A stretch of DNA of 46,294 bases from Andeanibacterium sp035497315 (GTDB lineage: Bacteria > Pseudomonadota > Alphaproteobacteria > Sphingomonadales > Sphingomonadaceae), in the NCBI GenBank assembly GCA_035497315.1, contig DATJDU010000074.1, positions 1-46,294 of the forward strand. Reading direction: 5' to 3'. Every line of letters begins with the position of its first letter. Positions within the stretch are counted from its first letter, which is position 1. This document shows, piece after piece, positions 1 to 7,811 of this stretch. Under the pieces are notes generated by a model. That model made no database searches. It was not told the DNA's origin and saw only the letters and a program-made list of their open reading frames with translations. The position numbers and the translations under genes were made by a program.

Positions 1-1
1 T

Positions 2-979
2 CTGGCGGCGCTGCTGCTCGATCATGACCGGCTGGCGCTGCGCCTCAAGGCCCGCAACGCCCGGATGCGCGAGAATCTTCTGATGCTCAACATGGCAGAG
101 GAAGTCGCGCGGATCGGGCGCTGGCGTTACGATCCGCGCACGGGCGAGCAGGATTGGTCGCGCCAGATGTTCCTGATCAACGGGCTCGATCCGACGCTGG
201 GCAGAGATCCGGGCGATCTTACAATGATGTTGCCCGATGGCGGGGCGGAACTGTTCGGTCAACTCGCCCATCACGCGAAGGATCGCGCGCGCTACAGCTT
301 CGAATATCGCATTCGTCCGCCGATGGGCGATGAGCGGATTCTGAAAATGTACGCCACCAACGAATTTACGGACAGTGGCGAACTGGCCTGCATGTTCGGC
401 GTGGTGATGGATGTCAGCGAACATCACCAGCGGCAGGAGGCGCTCGACAAGGAGCGCACTCGGGCAATGCGGCTGGCGGCGGAGGCGCAATATCTCGCTC
501 ACACCGATCCGCTCACCGGTCTTGCCAATCGCCGCCGGACGATCGCACAGTTGCAGAAATGTATTCGCCGCTCCGAGCAGGATGGACGACCGACAGCTTT
601 GATCCTGTTCGATATCGACCACTTCAAGCGGGTCAACGATACCAGCGGTCATCAAATGGGTGACGATGTTCTGGTTCGTATCGCCGATATTGCCCGCGCA
701 CAGGCGGGGGCGAGCGATGTGATAGGGCGGATGGGCGGTGAGGAATTCGTCTGGGTAATGCCCGGTGCAGGGCAGGACGAGGTTCAGGCGGCGGCCGAGC
801 GGTTGCGTCAGGCGATCGAGTGTGAAAGCGCGGAAGGTGGCCTGCCTCCGGTTACGGCCAGTGTGGGTTATGCCCTGTGGCGCGATGGCGATGACGCCAA
901 TAATCTCCTGGCCCGGGTGGATGCCGCACTTTACGAAGCCAAGGATGCCGGTCGCAACAAGGTGAAACAGGCGGCTTGA
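2..979 (+). CDS. PAS-GGDEF diguanylate cyclase, 5' end outside window
   Basis: Probable diguanylate cyclase making c-di-GMP. The frame is open to the window edge (325 residues visible), so the true start lies upstream; the first ATG in view is at 65. The first visible residues (LAALLLDHDRLALRLKARNA) look like the end of a membrane sensor followed by a helical linker. A PAS_3-type domain follows (ARIGRWRYDPRTGEQDWS), then a GGDEF domain beginning at HTDPLTGLANRRR, with the active-site GGEEF at nt 734-748. The four residues where the inhibitory I-site RxxD normally sits read GASD, so product feedback at that site is probably lost. It stands alone, followed by an unrelated transporter. The GGDEF call is secure; the nature of the missing N-terminus is inference. 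Confidence 0.88.
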   Translation: MAALLLDHDRLALRLKARNARMRENLLMLNMAEEVARIGRWRYDPRTGEQDWSRQMFLINGLDPTLGRDPGDLTMMLPDGGAELFGQLAHHAKDRARYSFEYRIRPPMGDERILKMYATNEFTDSGELACMFGVVMDVSEHHQRQEALDKERTRAMRLAAEAQYLAHTDPLTGLANRRRTIAQLQKCIRRSEQDGRPTALILFDIDHFKRVNDTSGHQMGDDVLVRIADIARAQAGASDVIGRMGGEEFVWVMPGAGQDEVQAAAERLRQAIECESAEGGLPPVTASVGYALWRDGDDANNLLARVDAALYEAKDAGRNKVKQAA

Positions 980-1095
980 CCGGGTAGAAGCTCCTATCGC
1001 CTGAAACGCCCGATTGACGCGCGGGCGCGCTGCGGCCACTCTCCCGTGAAAATTCAGCGTGATTATTATTCCGCGAAATCTGGGAGATCAGCCTG

Positions 1096-2487
1096 ATGGC
1101 CAGCAGCACGGCCGAGACTATTGGCGCGCCGGGAGACCGCTTCGACGTAGAGAGCTTCATCGACCGCCGCAAAATCGGTGCGCGGGAAATGGTGATGCTC
1201 GCCGTTTGCTCGGTGTTGCTCTTCATCGACGGCTTCGACATGTATTTCTTCGGCAAGATCCTGCCCGCCATCGCGCATGGGCTGGATGCGAAGCCGGCCG
1301 ACATGGATGTGGTGATCTTCTGGACTTATGTCGGCATGGCAGTGGGTGCGTTCCTGATGCCGCCGCTGGCGGACAAGATCGGACGCAGGCCCGTGCTGGG
1401 GCTGTGCGCGCTGGGTTTCGGCGTTCTCTCGATCTTGGGCGCCCATGCCCAGACCGTAACGCAAATGGCGGTATTGCGCGGGATTTCCGGGATTTTCTTC
1501 TCTGCCATGCTGCCAGTCGGGCTGGCACTGCTTTCCGAAATGACATCGAAGAAATGGCGCGCCGGCTTCATGGCTATCGCGCTGGTGTTCTTTTCTGCCG
1601 GGAACATGGGCAGCGGTGTGATCGCGGCCTGGTTGCTTGACCTTTATGGCTGGCAGATCGGTTTCTGGGTAGGCGGCGTACTGGGCTTCGTTGCCGTACC
1701 GTTGCTGATACTCATCCCTGAGTCTTTGGCCTTCCGTACCCGACGCAATCCTGGTGACGCCAAGATTCCCGCGACGATCCTGGCAATGGATGCCGCGGCA
1801 CCCATTCATGGTGGAGAGGTCTTCCATTACGGCAAGTCAAAGCCGTCCCGCCCCGGGCTTGGCCCCCTGGCGCTGTTGCAGAAGCGCTATTTCCTCCAGA
1901 CGATGCTGCTGTGGGTCGCCTGCTTTGTCGCGCTTGGCAATATCGCTTTGCTGGCGAACTGGATGGCCACCTTCTTCCAGGAACTTGGTGGAATACCGAT
2001 TCAGGAATTCGCCATTTCCGCGATGATCTCTTTCGTTGGCGGGGCGACCGGCACGCTGGTGATGGGTTTCCTTATGGACCGGGTGAACCCTTACTGGCTG
2101 ATCTCCGGCTTCTTCCTTGTCGAAGCCGTCGCATTGTTCATGCTGGGGCAGGTGCCGTTCAGCAGCGGGGTCTTCCTGGGGGCGCTGATCGTGTGGAACT
2201 TCACACAGGTCGGCGGGCAGACCGGCATCAACAATCTCGCCACGCTCAGCTATCCGCCGGAAATGCGCTCCAGCGGGATCGGCTGGGCAGGCGGCTGGGG
2301 CCGTATCGCCGGTATTGTGCTTGCACCTTTCGCGGGCGCGGCCGCGCTGCGCATGATGCTACCGCTGGAAACGATCATGATGCTGATTGCCGGCGCCGCC
2401 GTGCTGGTTGCGGTCCTGATCGCTCTGTTGGGTATTTTCGCGCCCGCGCTGGGCCCCAACGCCAGGCCGAGCCTGCAAGGGCATTGA
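1096..2487 (+). CDS. MFS transporter, aromatic acid:H+ symporter-like
   Basis: Inner-membrane secondary carrier of 463 residues, the usual MFS length, with about 12 hydrophobic segments. The DGFD motif in the first membrane segment (FIDGFDMYFFGKILPA) and the loop 2-3 motif A (DKIGRRPVLG) are typical of the AAHS group, which takes up benzoate- or hydroxybenzoate-like acids by proton symport. The ATG at 1096 is preceded by GGGAGA about nine bases upstream. No catabolic gene lies next to it, so the substrate cannot be assigned from context. A loop of about 50 residues separates the two halves, as usual. Family placement is firm, substrate is not. Confidence 0.85.
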   Translation: MASSTAETIGAPGDRFDVESFIDRRKIGAREMVMLAVCSVLLFIDGFDMYFFGKILPAIAHGLDAKPADMDVVIFWTYVGMAVGAFLMPPLADKIGRRPVLGLCALGFGVLSILGAHAQTVTQMAVLRGISGIFFSAMLPVGLALLSEMTSKKWRAGFMAIALVFFSAGNMGSGVIAAWLLDLYGWQIGFWVGGVLGFVAVPLLILIPESLAFRTRRNPGDAKIPATILAMDAAAPIHGGEVFHYGKSKPSRPGLGPLALLQKRYFLQTMLLWVACFVALGNIALLANWMATFFQELGGIPIQEFAISAMISFVGGATGTLVMGFLMDRVNPYWLISGFFLVEAVALFMLGQVPFSSGVFLGALIVWNFTQVGGQTGINNLATLSYPPEMRSSGIGWAGGWGRIAGIVLAPFAGAAALRMMLPLETIMMLIAGAAVLVAVLIALLGIFAPALGPNARPSLQGH

Positions 2488-2544
2488 GAATTGGGGGCAG
2501 GTCGCAACGCGGGCCCCAAGGGGCGGGCCGTGTTGTGACTTGCC

Positions 2545-2563
2545 GCTCCTTTGTCGCAGGAGC
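2545..2563. terminator. Small stem-loop after the MFS gene
   Basis: GCTCCT and AGGAGC form a 6-bp stem with a 7-base loop, 58 bases after the stop codon of the MFS gene. There is no clear U tract, so this is a weak terminator candidate only. Confidence 0.3.
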
Positions 2564-2687
2564 CTGAAATAGGCACGGTAACCGGGCAGGGTGGAGCGCA
2601 ATGCGCGGTTTCACTCGCTTGCGAGCTACATCCTATCGACCGGGAACGGGTGGTCAGCGGACGAACGCCCTGCTCCAATCACCGCCT

Positions 2688-2746
2688 CCGTTCGTCCTGA
2701 GCTTGTCGAAGGGCGCGCGTCGAGGCTTGCTCAACAAGACGAACGG
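2688..2746. repeat. REP-like inverted pair (part of composite repeat A)
   Basis: CCGTTCGTCCTG (2688-2699) and CAAGACGAACGG (2735-2746) are inverted arms matching at 11 of 12 positions. The left arm continues into a core reading CTGAGCTTGTCGAAGG, which recurs as both arms of the larger inverted repeat at 32955-33105. It is an intergenic dispersed repeat of REP/REPIN type. No transposase is nearby. The downstream 25-bp box and 260-bp element lie at the same spacing as in the second locus. Confidence 0.7.
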
Positions 2747-2769
2747 TGGCTGGCGATGTTCGTAGCCAG

Positions 2770-2794
2770 GTAGTTTCCTGACTGTCCGCTTTCG
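2770..2794 (+). repeat. 25-bp box of composite repeat A
   Basis: The box includes GACTGTCCGCTTTCG at its 3' end. The same box, in the same order relative to a REP unit and the long element, occurs twice in opposite orientation at 32141-32165 and 32909-32933. Here it lies 23 bases after the REP pair and 27 bases before the long element. Confidence 0.65.
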
Positions 2795-2821
2795 GCATTC
2801 CCAACCTGGCTTTCCCGCCAC

Positions 2822-3080
2822 AAAACACTTTCCTACACGCCTCCAAATGGCGTTTATCCTGCCCGATGAGCAGACCCGCTTCCCTACCGCTGCATCGCGC
2901 CTGTTGCGTCCCCGTACATGGGGCAGATTGGACCCGGCAGGGCCTGCACGAAAACCCGAAATGGAAGGTGACACTTCGAGGCGCGTTCTGCTCCCGAAAA
3001 TGGCTCGAAACCGGGCGGTTCAGGGCTGGCACGCCGCGAACGAAACAGGGCATTTCCCCGCCCGGAAAGGTGACACATCG
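2822..3080 (+). repeat. Dispersed intergenic element, copy A (about 260 bp)
   Basis: First of three related intergenic copies (others at 10450-10708 on the same strand and 31847-32112 on the opposite strand). Shared blocks in order are AAAACACTTTCCTACA, a small hairpin around AAAT followed by GTTTATCCTG, GCACGAAAACCCGAAATGGA with a following CACTTC, a GAAAATGGCTCGAAAC-type block, and a terminal GGTGACAC. The stretches between blocks are poorly conserved. This copy fills the gap between a + strand and a - strand gene that converge. No gene is evident inside. Function unknown; it could be a structured RNA, a mobile remnant, or a protein-binding element. Confidence 0.7.
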
Positions 3081-3123
3081 GTCCCCGTTTCCGGGCAGGG
3101 CCTATCGGCCGGAAGGTCTGGCC

Positions 3124-4557
3124 CTAGCTGTCGATCCCGAAGTGATCCGCCAGCATCTTCCCGGTGAAGCCGTAGCTGGGGGCGTTGGGATCGAACAGCA
3201 TGCCCTTGTTCCATTCGGCAAAGGCTGCCTGAAGCTCGGAGAATTTCTGCGGGAACCGGTCCTTCAAATTCGCGCGTTCCAGCGGATCGGCAAAGACATC
3301 GAACAGGAATGTGTTCCCGGCGATCCTGAGATATTTCCATCGGCCACGCAGGGCCGCTTCCTGTCCCTTGTTGGTGAAGCGCCAGAACAGCGTCCGCTCG
3401 GGCATGGTCTCGCCCTTGATCGCTGGCAGGATATCGCGCCCGTCGCTGGGAAAAGCAGGGGCCTGCTTGCCGCCGCCTGCCGCCAGAAAGGTCGGCAGCC
3501 AGTCCATCGAGACGATCTCGCTCTCGCTTTCGCTGCCGGGCTTCGTCACGCCAGGCCAACGGACGATCGCAGGAATCCGCAGGCCGCCTTCGAGCAGTTC
3601 TGTCTTCCTGCCGGTGAAGGGCCAATTGTCGGAAAAGCGCTCGCCCCCATTGTCGCTGGTGAAGACGACCACGGTATTCTCGTCCAGCCCCAATTGCTTG
3701 AGCCGCTCGAGTACCCGGCCGACATTCTCGTCGAGCGAGAGCATCATCTTCTTTTAGGTTTCCATCGATCCGCCATCGTAATGGCTGAAACCGCCGGGTA
3801 TCTTTGCGATCCGCTCCGCCTCGGCCTTGCCTTCCTCGTCATTGGCTTCCCAGGGCCAGTGCGGGGCCGTGAAATGCAGCGAGATGAAGAAAGGCTGCTC
3901 GTCCTGCGCGCGGCGTTCCAGCGCGGCGATGGCGGCATCGCCCAGCAAGTCGGTCATATAGCCGGTCTTCTCGATCGGCGTGTCGCCGTCCCACAGATCC
4001 CTGGCATTGCCGAAACCGTGGCGGAAATAATCCACCCCGCCGCCGCGCAGGCCCCAGAATTCGTCATAGCCGCTTTGCAGGGGGCCATATTTCGGAAGGT
4101 TGCCCATGTGCCATTTGCCTACCAGCGAGGTCTTGTAGCCGGCGTTGCGCAGCAGCGATGCGATGGTGGGATGTTCGGGAGGCAGGCCCACGTCGCCCTG
4201 GCCCAGCGGTTCCTGCAGGCCGACCGGAATGCGATATTGATAGCGCCCGGTGATCAGCCCGACGCGGGTGGCGGTGCATACGGCGCTGTTGGCATAGGCG
4301 TGGGTAAACCGGATGCCCTGGCTCGCCAGCCGGTCGATATTGGCGGTCCTGTATTCGCGGCGACCGTAGCAGGAGAGGTCGGCATAGCCCATGTCGTCGG
4401 CCATGATGAACAGGAAGTTGGGCTTGCCGCCGGGGCCTGCCCTTTGCGCGGTGCAGCCGGGCAAAATGGCAAGCGCCGTCGCCCCTGCAAGACCCGCCAC
4501 GGCTGTCCGGCGGGTAATCGTCCGCGGGCCTTGATTCGCTTGCTCCAACGCTGCCAT
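3124..4557 (-). pseudogene. Sulfatase (formylglycine type) interrupted by an in-frame TAA
   Basis: Family-S1-like sulfatase of 477 codons if read through, a normal length. The start at 4557 is set by AGAGGAAT upstream. It has a twin-arginine lipoprotein-type signal (ITRRTAVAGLAGATALAILPGC), the metal-binding MADDMGYAD, and the sulfatase signature VCTATR, whose cysteine (residue 94) would become formylglycine. The frame stops at codon 268 (TAA, nt 3754-3756) and resumes in the same frame without any shift: SMET-stop-KKMMLSLDENVGRVL. A tyrosine codon (TAC or TAT) normally fits there, so one substitution accounts for the break. The downstream part keeps the conserved TSDNGG and GGLRIPAIVRWPG regions with no further damage. 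This means a recent pseudogene, a sequencing error, or readthrough. A TetR regulator is divergently oriented 107 bp away. Confidence 0.85.
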
Positions 4558-4664
4558 CCTATTAATTCCTCTCCGAAAATCGGGCAGTTTGCTTGCTGTT
4601 CGTGCCCGAACATGATTTGAGCACCGCCGCTTGCGCGTGACACGCTTCAGGGGCATCCTTCAAT

Positions 4665-5312
4665 ATGAATACGAGTTCTCATTTGGCCGTCAAGAATCCG
4701 ATTACCACAGGTGGTTGGGACATGCCGGTGCCGCTGCAGGAACGGAGCAGGAAGACAGCGGAACGCTTCATCGAGGCGGCGATGCAATTGCTGCGCAAGA
4801 AGACCTATGCGGAGCTTTCAGTGGCGGAACTCGCGCGGGAGGCCGGGCGCTCTGTCGGGGTGTTTTACCAGCGTTTCGGCAGCAAGGACGACTTCCTCTA
4901 TGTCCTGCTCTCGACCTATTTCCACAACGCGCTTGAATGGCGCGCAGCGGTGGTGGCGGAGGGGACGCCTTCGGAAATCTATACACGCATTCTTGCGCGC
5001 GGTTTCAGGCAGGTCATGGAGAACAAGAATCTATGGCATGCCGCGCTGGAGCGTTCGGCCGCCGATGCGAATTTCTGGATGGCCTATAATTCCTTCCGCG
5101 AACAGGTTGGCGCGATGACGCTGAATGTGGTCGAGACCGCGGCAGGGCGCGAGCTTGATCCTGCCGAGCGGCGCCAGCTTGCCATTGCCGGGCAGGTGTT
5201 CAATTCGGTGATCAACAACCAGATCATCAATGCACCCGGGCCACTGCGGCTGGAGGACGAGGATTTTCTGCCCGAACTGACGAAGGTCGCGCTCAACATC
5301 GCACCGTTCTGA
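4665..5312 (+). CDS. TetR/AcrR-family transcriptional regulator
   Basis: A 215-residue repressor-type protein. The N-terminal DNA-binding region (about residues 25-75) shows the typical pattern AELSVAELAREAGRSVGVFYQRFGSKDDFL, i.e. a helix-turn-helix followed by the FY..F..K.. segment (only motif parts are meant, the middle is continuous). The remainder is an all-helical ligand domain with no recognisable ligand pocket. The ATG at 4665 has AGGGG about 11 bases upstream; an in-frame ATG at 4722 would remove 19 poorly conserved residues and is an alternative. It lies head to head with the broken sulfatase, so the 107-bp gap probably carries its operator. It may have controlled the sulfatase. Confidence 0.85.
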   Translation: MNTSSHLAVKNPITTGGWDMPVPLQERSRKTAERFIEAAMQLLRKKTYAELSVAELAREAGRSVGVFYQRFGSKDDFLYVLLSTYFHNALEWRAAVVAEGTPSEIYTRILARGFRQVMENKNLWHAALERSAADANFWMAYNSFREQVGAMTLNVVETAAGRELDPAERRQLAIAGQVFNSVINNQIINAPGPLRLEDEDFLPELTKVALNIAPF

Positions 5313-5324
5313 GTGGGCGGCGGG

Positions 5325-5720
5325 TCAGCCTGCCGGGAATTGCAGCAGTTCCAGTTCGTGGCCCCACGGGTCGAGCAGGATGCCGACCTTGACCGGGCCC
5401 ATATCGAACACCGGCACGACCGGGTTCGCACCTGCGCCGATCGCCCTAGCGAACAGCGTGTCGATATCGTCGGTGACGAGGCCAACGGGGCCGTGGCCCG
5501 GGCCGACCGAGACGTCGCGCCCGTCCTTGTAAGCTACCAGCAGCAGGTTCGGCCCCGCTTCCTGGCCGGGCAGGGCGAGGATGTGTTCGAGGAAAGCGTC
5601 TTCGTCGAAAGTCTGGGCGATCGAGAAGCCGAAGACCTGGCCGTAGAATTCCAGCGCGGCATCCATGTCGGGGACGTTGAGCTTGAAGAAGCTGAGCTTG
5701 ACGCTGGGGGAGCTGGTCAT
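5325..5720 (-). CDS. VOC-family (glyoxalase/bleomycin-resistance fold) protein
   Basis: A 131-residue protein with the paired beta-alpha-beta-beta-beta layout of the vicinal-oxygen-chelate superfamily. The N-terminal half has FFKLNVPDMDAALEFYGQVF and the C-terminal half ends in VGILLDPWGHELELLQF, where the conserved aspartate, histidine and glutamate positions of the fold can be seen. The substrate is unknown; members include lyases, dioxygenases and binding proteins. It converges with the TetR gene (stop codons 12 bp apart) and is transcribed away from the sulfide island, so it need not belong to it. Confidence 0.8.
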   Translation of the reverse strand: MTSSPSVKLSFFKLNVPDMDAALEFYGQVFGFSIAQTFDEDAFLEHILALPGQEAGPNLLLVAYKDGRDVSVGPGHGPVGLVTDDIDTLFARAIGAGANPVVPVFDMGPVKVGILLDPWGHELELLQFPAG

Positions 5721-5818
5721 AGGGTCCTCTCGGTTCGGTTTTGGGGGCAGGCTATCGCGGGGAAGGGGGCCAGGAAAGGGACTTGTTGAGTAAGTACATG
5801 CTCGGAGCGCCTAGTCCC

Positions 5819-5852
5819 TTGACAAATTAGAACATTAGAAATAACTAATGTT
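5819..5852 (+). promoter_or_regulatory. Promoter with BigR/SqrR-type palindromic operator
   Basis: TTGACA (5819-5824) is a consensus -35; a weaker TAACTA (5842-5847) lies 17 bases on. A perfect palindrome AACATTAG-N6-CTAATGTT (5831-5852) covers the spacer and the -10. Its core reads ATTA-N8-TAAT, with the same half-site spacing as the ATTC-N8-GAAT operator described for SqrR. A repressor here would block polymerase directly. The ATG of the persulfide dioxygenase follows 16 bases downstream. Assignment to the ArsR protein at 18255 is inference. Confidence 0.65.
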
Positions 5853-5868
5853 TAGCAGGAGAGACTCC

Positions 5869-6813
5869 ATGAGCACTGTCACGCAGGAAATCGACCAGCC
5901 GCTGGAAGCCGCATCCACCCAGATCGCGCGCGCGCAGGAGAATCCCGCGCTGCGCCCCGTGGTGCAGGCCTTTTTCGACGAGCCGACCTTCACTGTCTCC
6001 TACGTCGTCCATGACCCCGCGACGCTGGAAGCGGCGGTGATCGATCCGGTGCTGGATTACGATCCCGACGCCGGGCGCACCTCCCATGCATCGGCCGACC
6101 GGATCGTCGATTACGTGCAGGCGCAGGGCCTCAGGGTCAGCTGGCTGATCGAGACCCACGCCCATGCAGATCACCTGTCCGCGGCGCCCTATCTGAAGGA
6201 GATGCTGGGCGGCACCCTGGCCATTGGCGAGCATATCGCCAAGGTGCAGGACGTGTTCGGCAAGCTGTTCAACGCTGGTCCGGACATGGCCCGCGACGGT
6301 TCGCAATTCGATCGTCTGTTCCGCGATGGCGAGACGTTCCGTCTCGGCAATCTGGAAGGCATCGTGCTGCATGTGCCCGGCCACACCCCGGCGGACATGG
6401 CCTATATCATCGGCGATGCGGGCTTTGCAGGCGATACGCTGTTCATGCCCGATTACGGCACCGCCCGGGCGGATTTCCCCGGCGGGGACGCGGCGCGGCT
6501 GTATCGTTCGATCCGCCGCCTGCTGAGCCTCCCGCGCGAGACGCGGCTGTTCATGTGCCATGATTACAAGGCGCCGGGCCGCGACACCTATGCCTGGGAA
6601 ACCAGCGTAGGCGCGGAGCGCGACGGCAATGTCCATGTCCATGACGGCGTGAGCGAGGCCGAATTCGTTGCCATGCGCACGAAGCGCGATGCCACCTTGG
6701 CCGTGCCGCGCCTGATCCTGCCTTCGGTGCAGGTGAACATCCGTGCCGGGCACATGCCCGAGCCGGAAGAAAACGGCATCAGCTATATCAAGATCCCGGT
6801 CAACGCGATCTGA
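5869..6813 (+). CDS. Persulfide dioxygenase (Blh/ETHE1-like metallo-beta-lactamase fold)
   Basis: Metallo-beta-lactamase-fold protein of 314 residues resembling the Blh/PDO group, which oxidises glutathione persulfide to sulfite and glutathione using one iron. The metal motif THAHADHL gives H97, H99, D101 and H102; further ligands fit VLHVPGHTPADMAYI, FAGDTLF and FMCHDYK. No rhodanese domain is fused. The start is taken at 5869 because CAGGAGAG sits just upstream; an upstream ATG at 5848 overlaps the operator and lacks such a site. It is first in a probable operon with the TauE/SafE exporter 12 bases downstream, an arrangement like the bigR operon of Xylella and Agrobacterium. Repression by a persulfide-sensing ArsR protein is expected. 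Confidence 0.85.
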   Translation: MSTVTQEIDQPLEAASTQIARAQENPALRPVVQAFFDEPTFTVSYVVHDPATLEAAVIDPVLDYDPDAGRTSHASADRIVDYVQAQGLRVSWLIETHAHADHLSAAPYLKEMLGGTLAIGEHIAKVQDVFGKLFNAGPDMARDGSQFDRLFRDGETFRLGNLEGIVLHVPGHTPADMAYIIGDAGFAGDTLFMPDYGTARADFPGGDAARLYRSIRRLLSLPRETRLFMCHDYKAPGRDTYAWETSVGAERDGNVHVHDGVSEAEFVAMRTKRDATLAVPRLILPSVQVNIRAGHMPEPEENGISYIKIPVNAI

Positions 6814-6825
6814 GTGGGGGCTGCG

Positions 6826-7611
6826 ATGATCGACCAGCTCCATTACATCCTGGCAGCCTTCAGCGGCGTCGCAGTGGGTTTCACTCTCGGCCTCGTGGGC
6901 GGGGGCGGCTCGATCCTTGCGGTGCCGCTGATGGTCTATGTGGTGGGTGTGAAAAGCCCGCATATCGCCATCGGCACCAGTGCGCTTGCCGTGGCCGCCA
7001 ATGCGCTGGCCAGCCTTGCGAACCATGCCCGCAATCACAACGTCAACTGGCGCTGCGGCGGCACTTTCGCCTTTGCGGGTGTGCTGGGCGCACTGGCAGG
7101 CTCTACCCTGGGCAAGGCGGTGGACGGGCAGAAGCTGCTGCTGCTCTTTGCCCTGCTGATGATCGTGGTGGCCGTGGCCATGTATCGCGGCCGCAGCGGT
7201 GAAGGGCCGGAAAATGTGGCCTGCAATCGCGACAATATGGGCAAGGTGCTGGGCTTCGGTTTCGGCACGGGTGCGCTTTCGGGCTTTTTCGGCATCGGCG
7301 GCGGCTTCCTGATCGTGCCCGCGCTGGTGGCCTCCACCTCCATGGCGATCTATCGTGCTGTGGGAACCTCGCTGGTGGCAGTTGCCGCCTTCGGGCTGGC
7401 GACGGCAGCGTCCTATGCCGTTTCCGGCCTTGTCGACTGGCCGCTGGCGGGCGTGTTCATCGGCGGGGGCATATTGGGCAGTTTCGCCGGTACGGCTGCC
7501 TCGCGCCGCCTCTCGGCGCAGAAGGGCCGCCTCAACACCTTGTTTTCAGGGCTGATCATGGCGGTCGCACTCTACATGCTTGCACGCAGCGCAATGGCGC
7601 TTGCGGGATAA
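6826..7611 (+). CDS. TauE/SafE-family sulfite/sulfonate exporter
   Basis: Polytopic inner-membrane protein of 261 residues with about eight hydrophobic segments and the two glycine-rich repeats of the family: GFTLGLVGGGGSILAVPL near the N-terminus and GFFGIGGGFLIVPAL in the second half. Family members move sulfite, sulfonates or related anions. The ATG at 6826 is favoured, with TGGGG upstream; a GTG at 6814 would add four residues. It follows the persulfide dioxygenase by 12 bases. The obvious role is export of the sulfite that enzyme releases, which is an inference from context and from similar pairings elsewhere. Confidence 0.85.
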   Translation: MIDQLHYILAAFSGVAVGFTLGLVGGGGSILAVPLMVYVVGVKSPHIAIGTSALAVAANALASLANHARNHNVNWRCGGTFAFAGVLGALAGSTLGKAVDGQKLLLLFALLMIVVAVAMYRGRSGEGPENVACNRDNMGKVLGFGFGTGALSGFFGIGGGFLIVPALVASTSMAIYRAVGTSLVAVAAFGLATAASYAVSGLVDWPLAGVFIGGGILGSFAGTAASRRLSAQKGRLNTLFSGLIMAVALYMLARSAMALAG

Positions 7612-7651
7612 TCATGTACCAAACCACAGGACGTGAAGGGGCTTATCTGTT

Positions 7652-7807
7652 ATGGCCGCGATCGCCGACAAGGATCGAAAATGCCGCTCGATAGAGCGGA
7701 TGATCGCCGAGGGCAGAGGGGTGACCGATAGTTGCCGGGTATTCGGCATTTCGGAAAAGACCTTTTACCGCTGGCGCAATGAACGAGCTGCGGCCGGGAG
7801 TAAGTGA
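7652..7807 (+). CDS. 51-residue transposase-like helix-turn-helix protein
   Basis: A short frame coding for MAAIADKDRKCRSIERMIAE and then VTDSCRVFGISEKTFYRWRN, ending 4 bp before the cytochrome bd gene. The second half is a helix-turn-helix as in OrfA of IS3-family transposases. The C-terminal leucine-zipper part of OrfA, the whole OrfB and any terminal repeats are absent. AAGGGG lies 11 bases before the ATG. The ORF sits inside an otherwise continuous operon and its end carries the ribosome-binding sequence for cydA (GGGAG, 7796-7800), so translation may be coupled. It could be an insertion-sequence relic or a domesticated DNA-binding peptide. I cannot tell which from sequence alone. Confidence 0.55.
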   Translation: MAAIADKDRKCRSIERMIAEGRGVTDSCRVFGISEKTFYRWRNERAAAGSK

Positions 7808-7811
7808 CACC

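Noticed and set aside
2866..4620. Open + strand frame of 584 codons across the sulfatase
   Set aside because: It lies opposite a gene with recognisable catalytic motifs and begins inside repeat element A. It has no domain of its own.
5325..5720. VOC protein as part of the sulfide island
   Set aside because: It is transcribed away from the island, ends against the TetR gene and shows no link to sulfur chemistry.
7612..7811. Complete insertion sequence around the HTH micro-ORF
   Set aside because: No inverted ends, target duplication or OrfB can be found within the gap.
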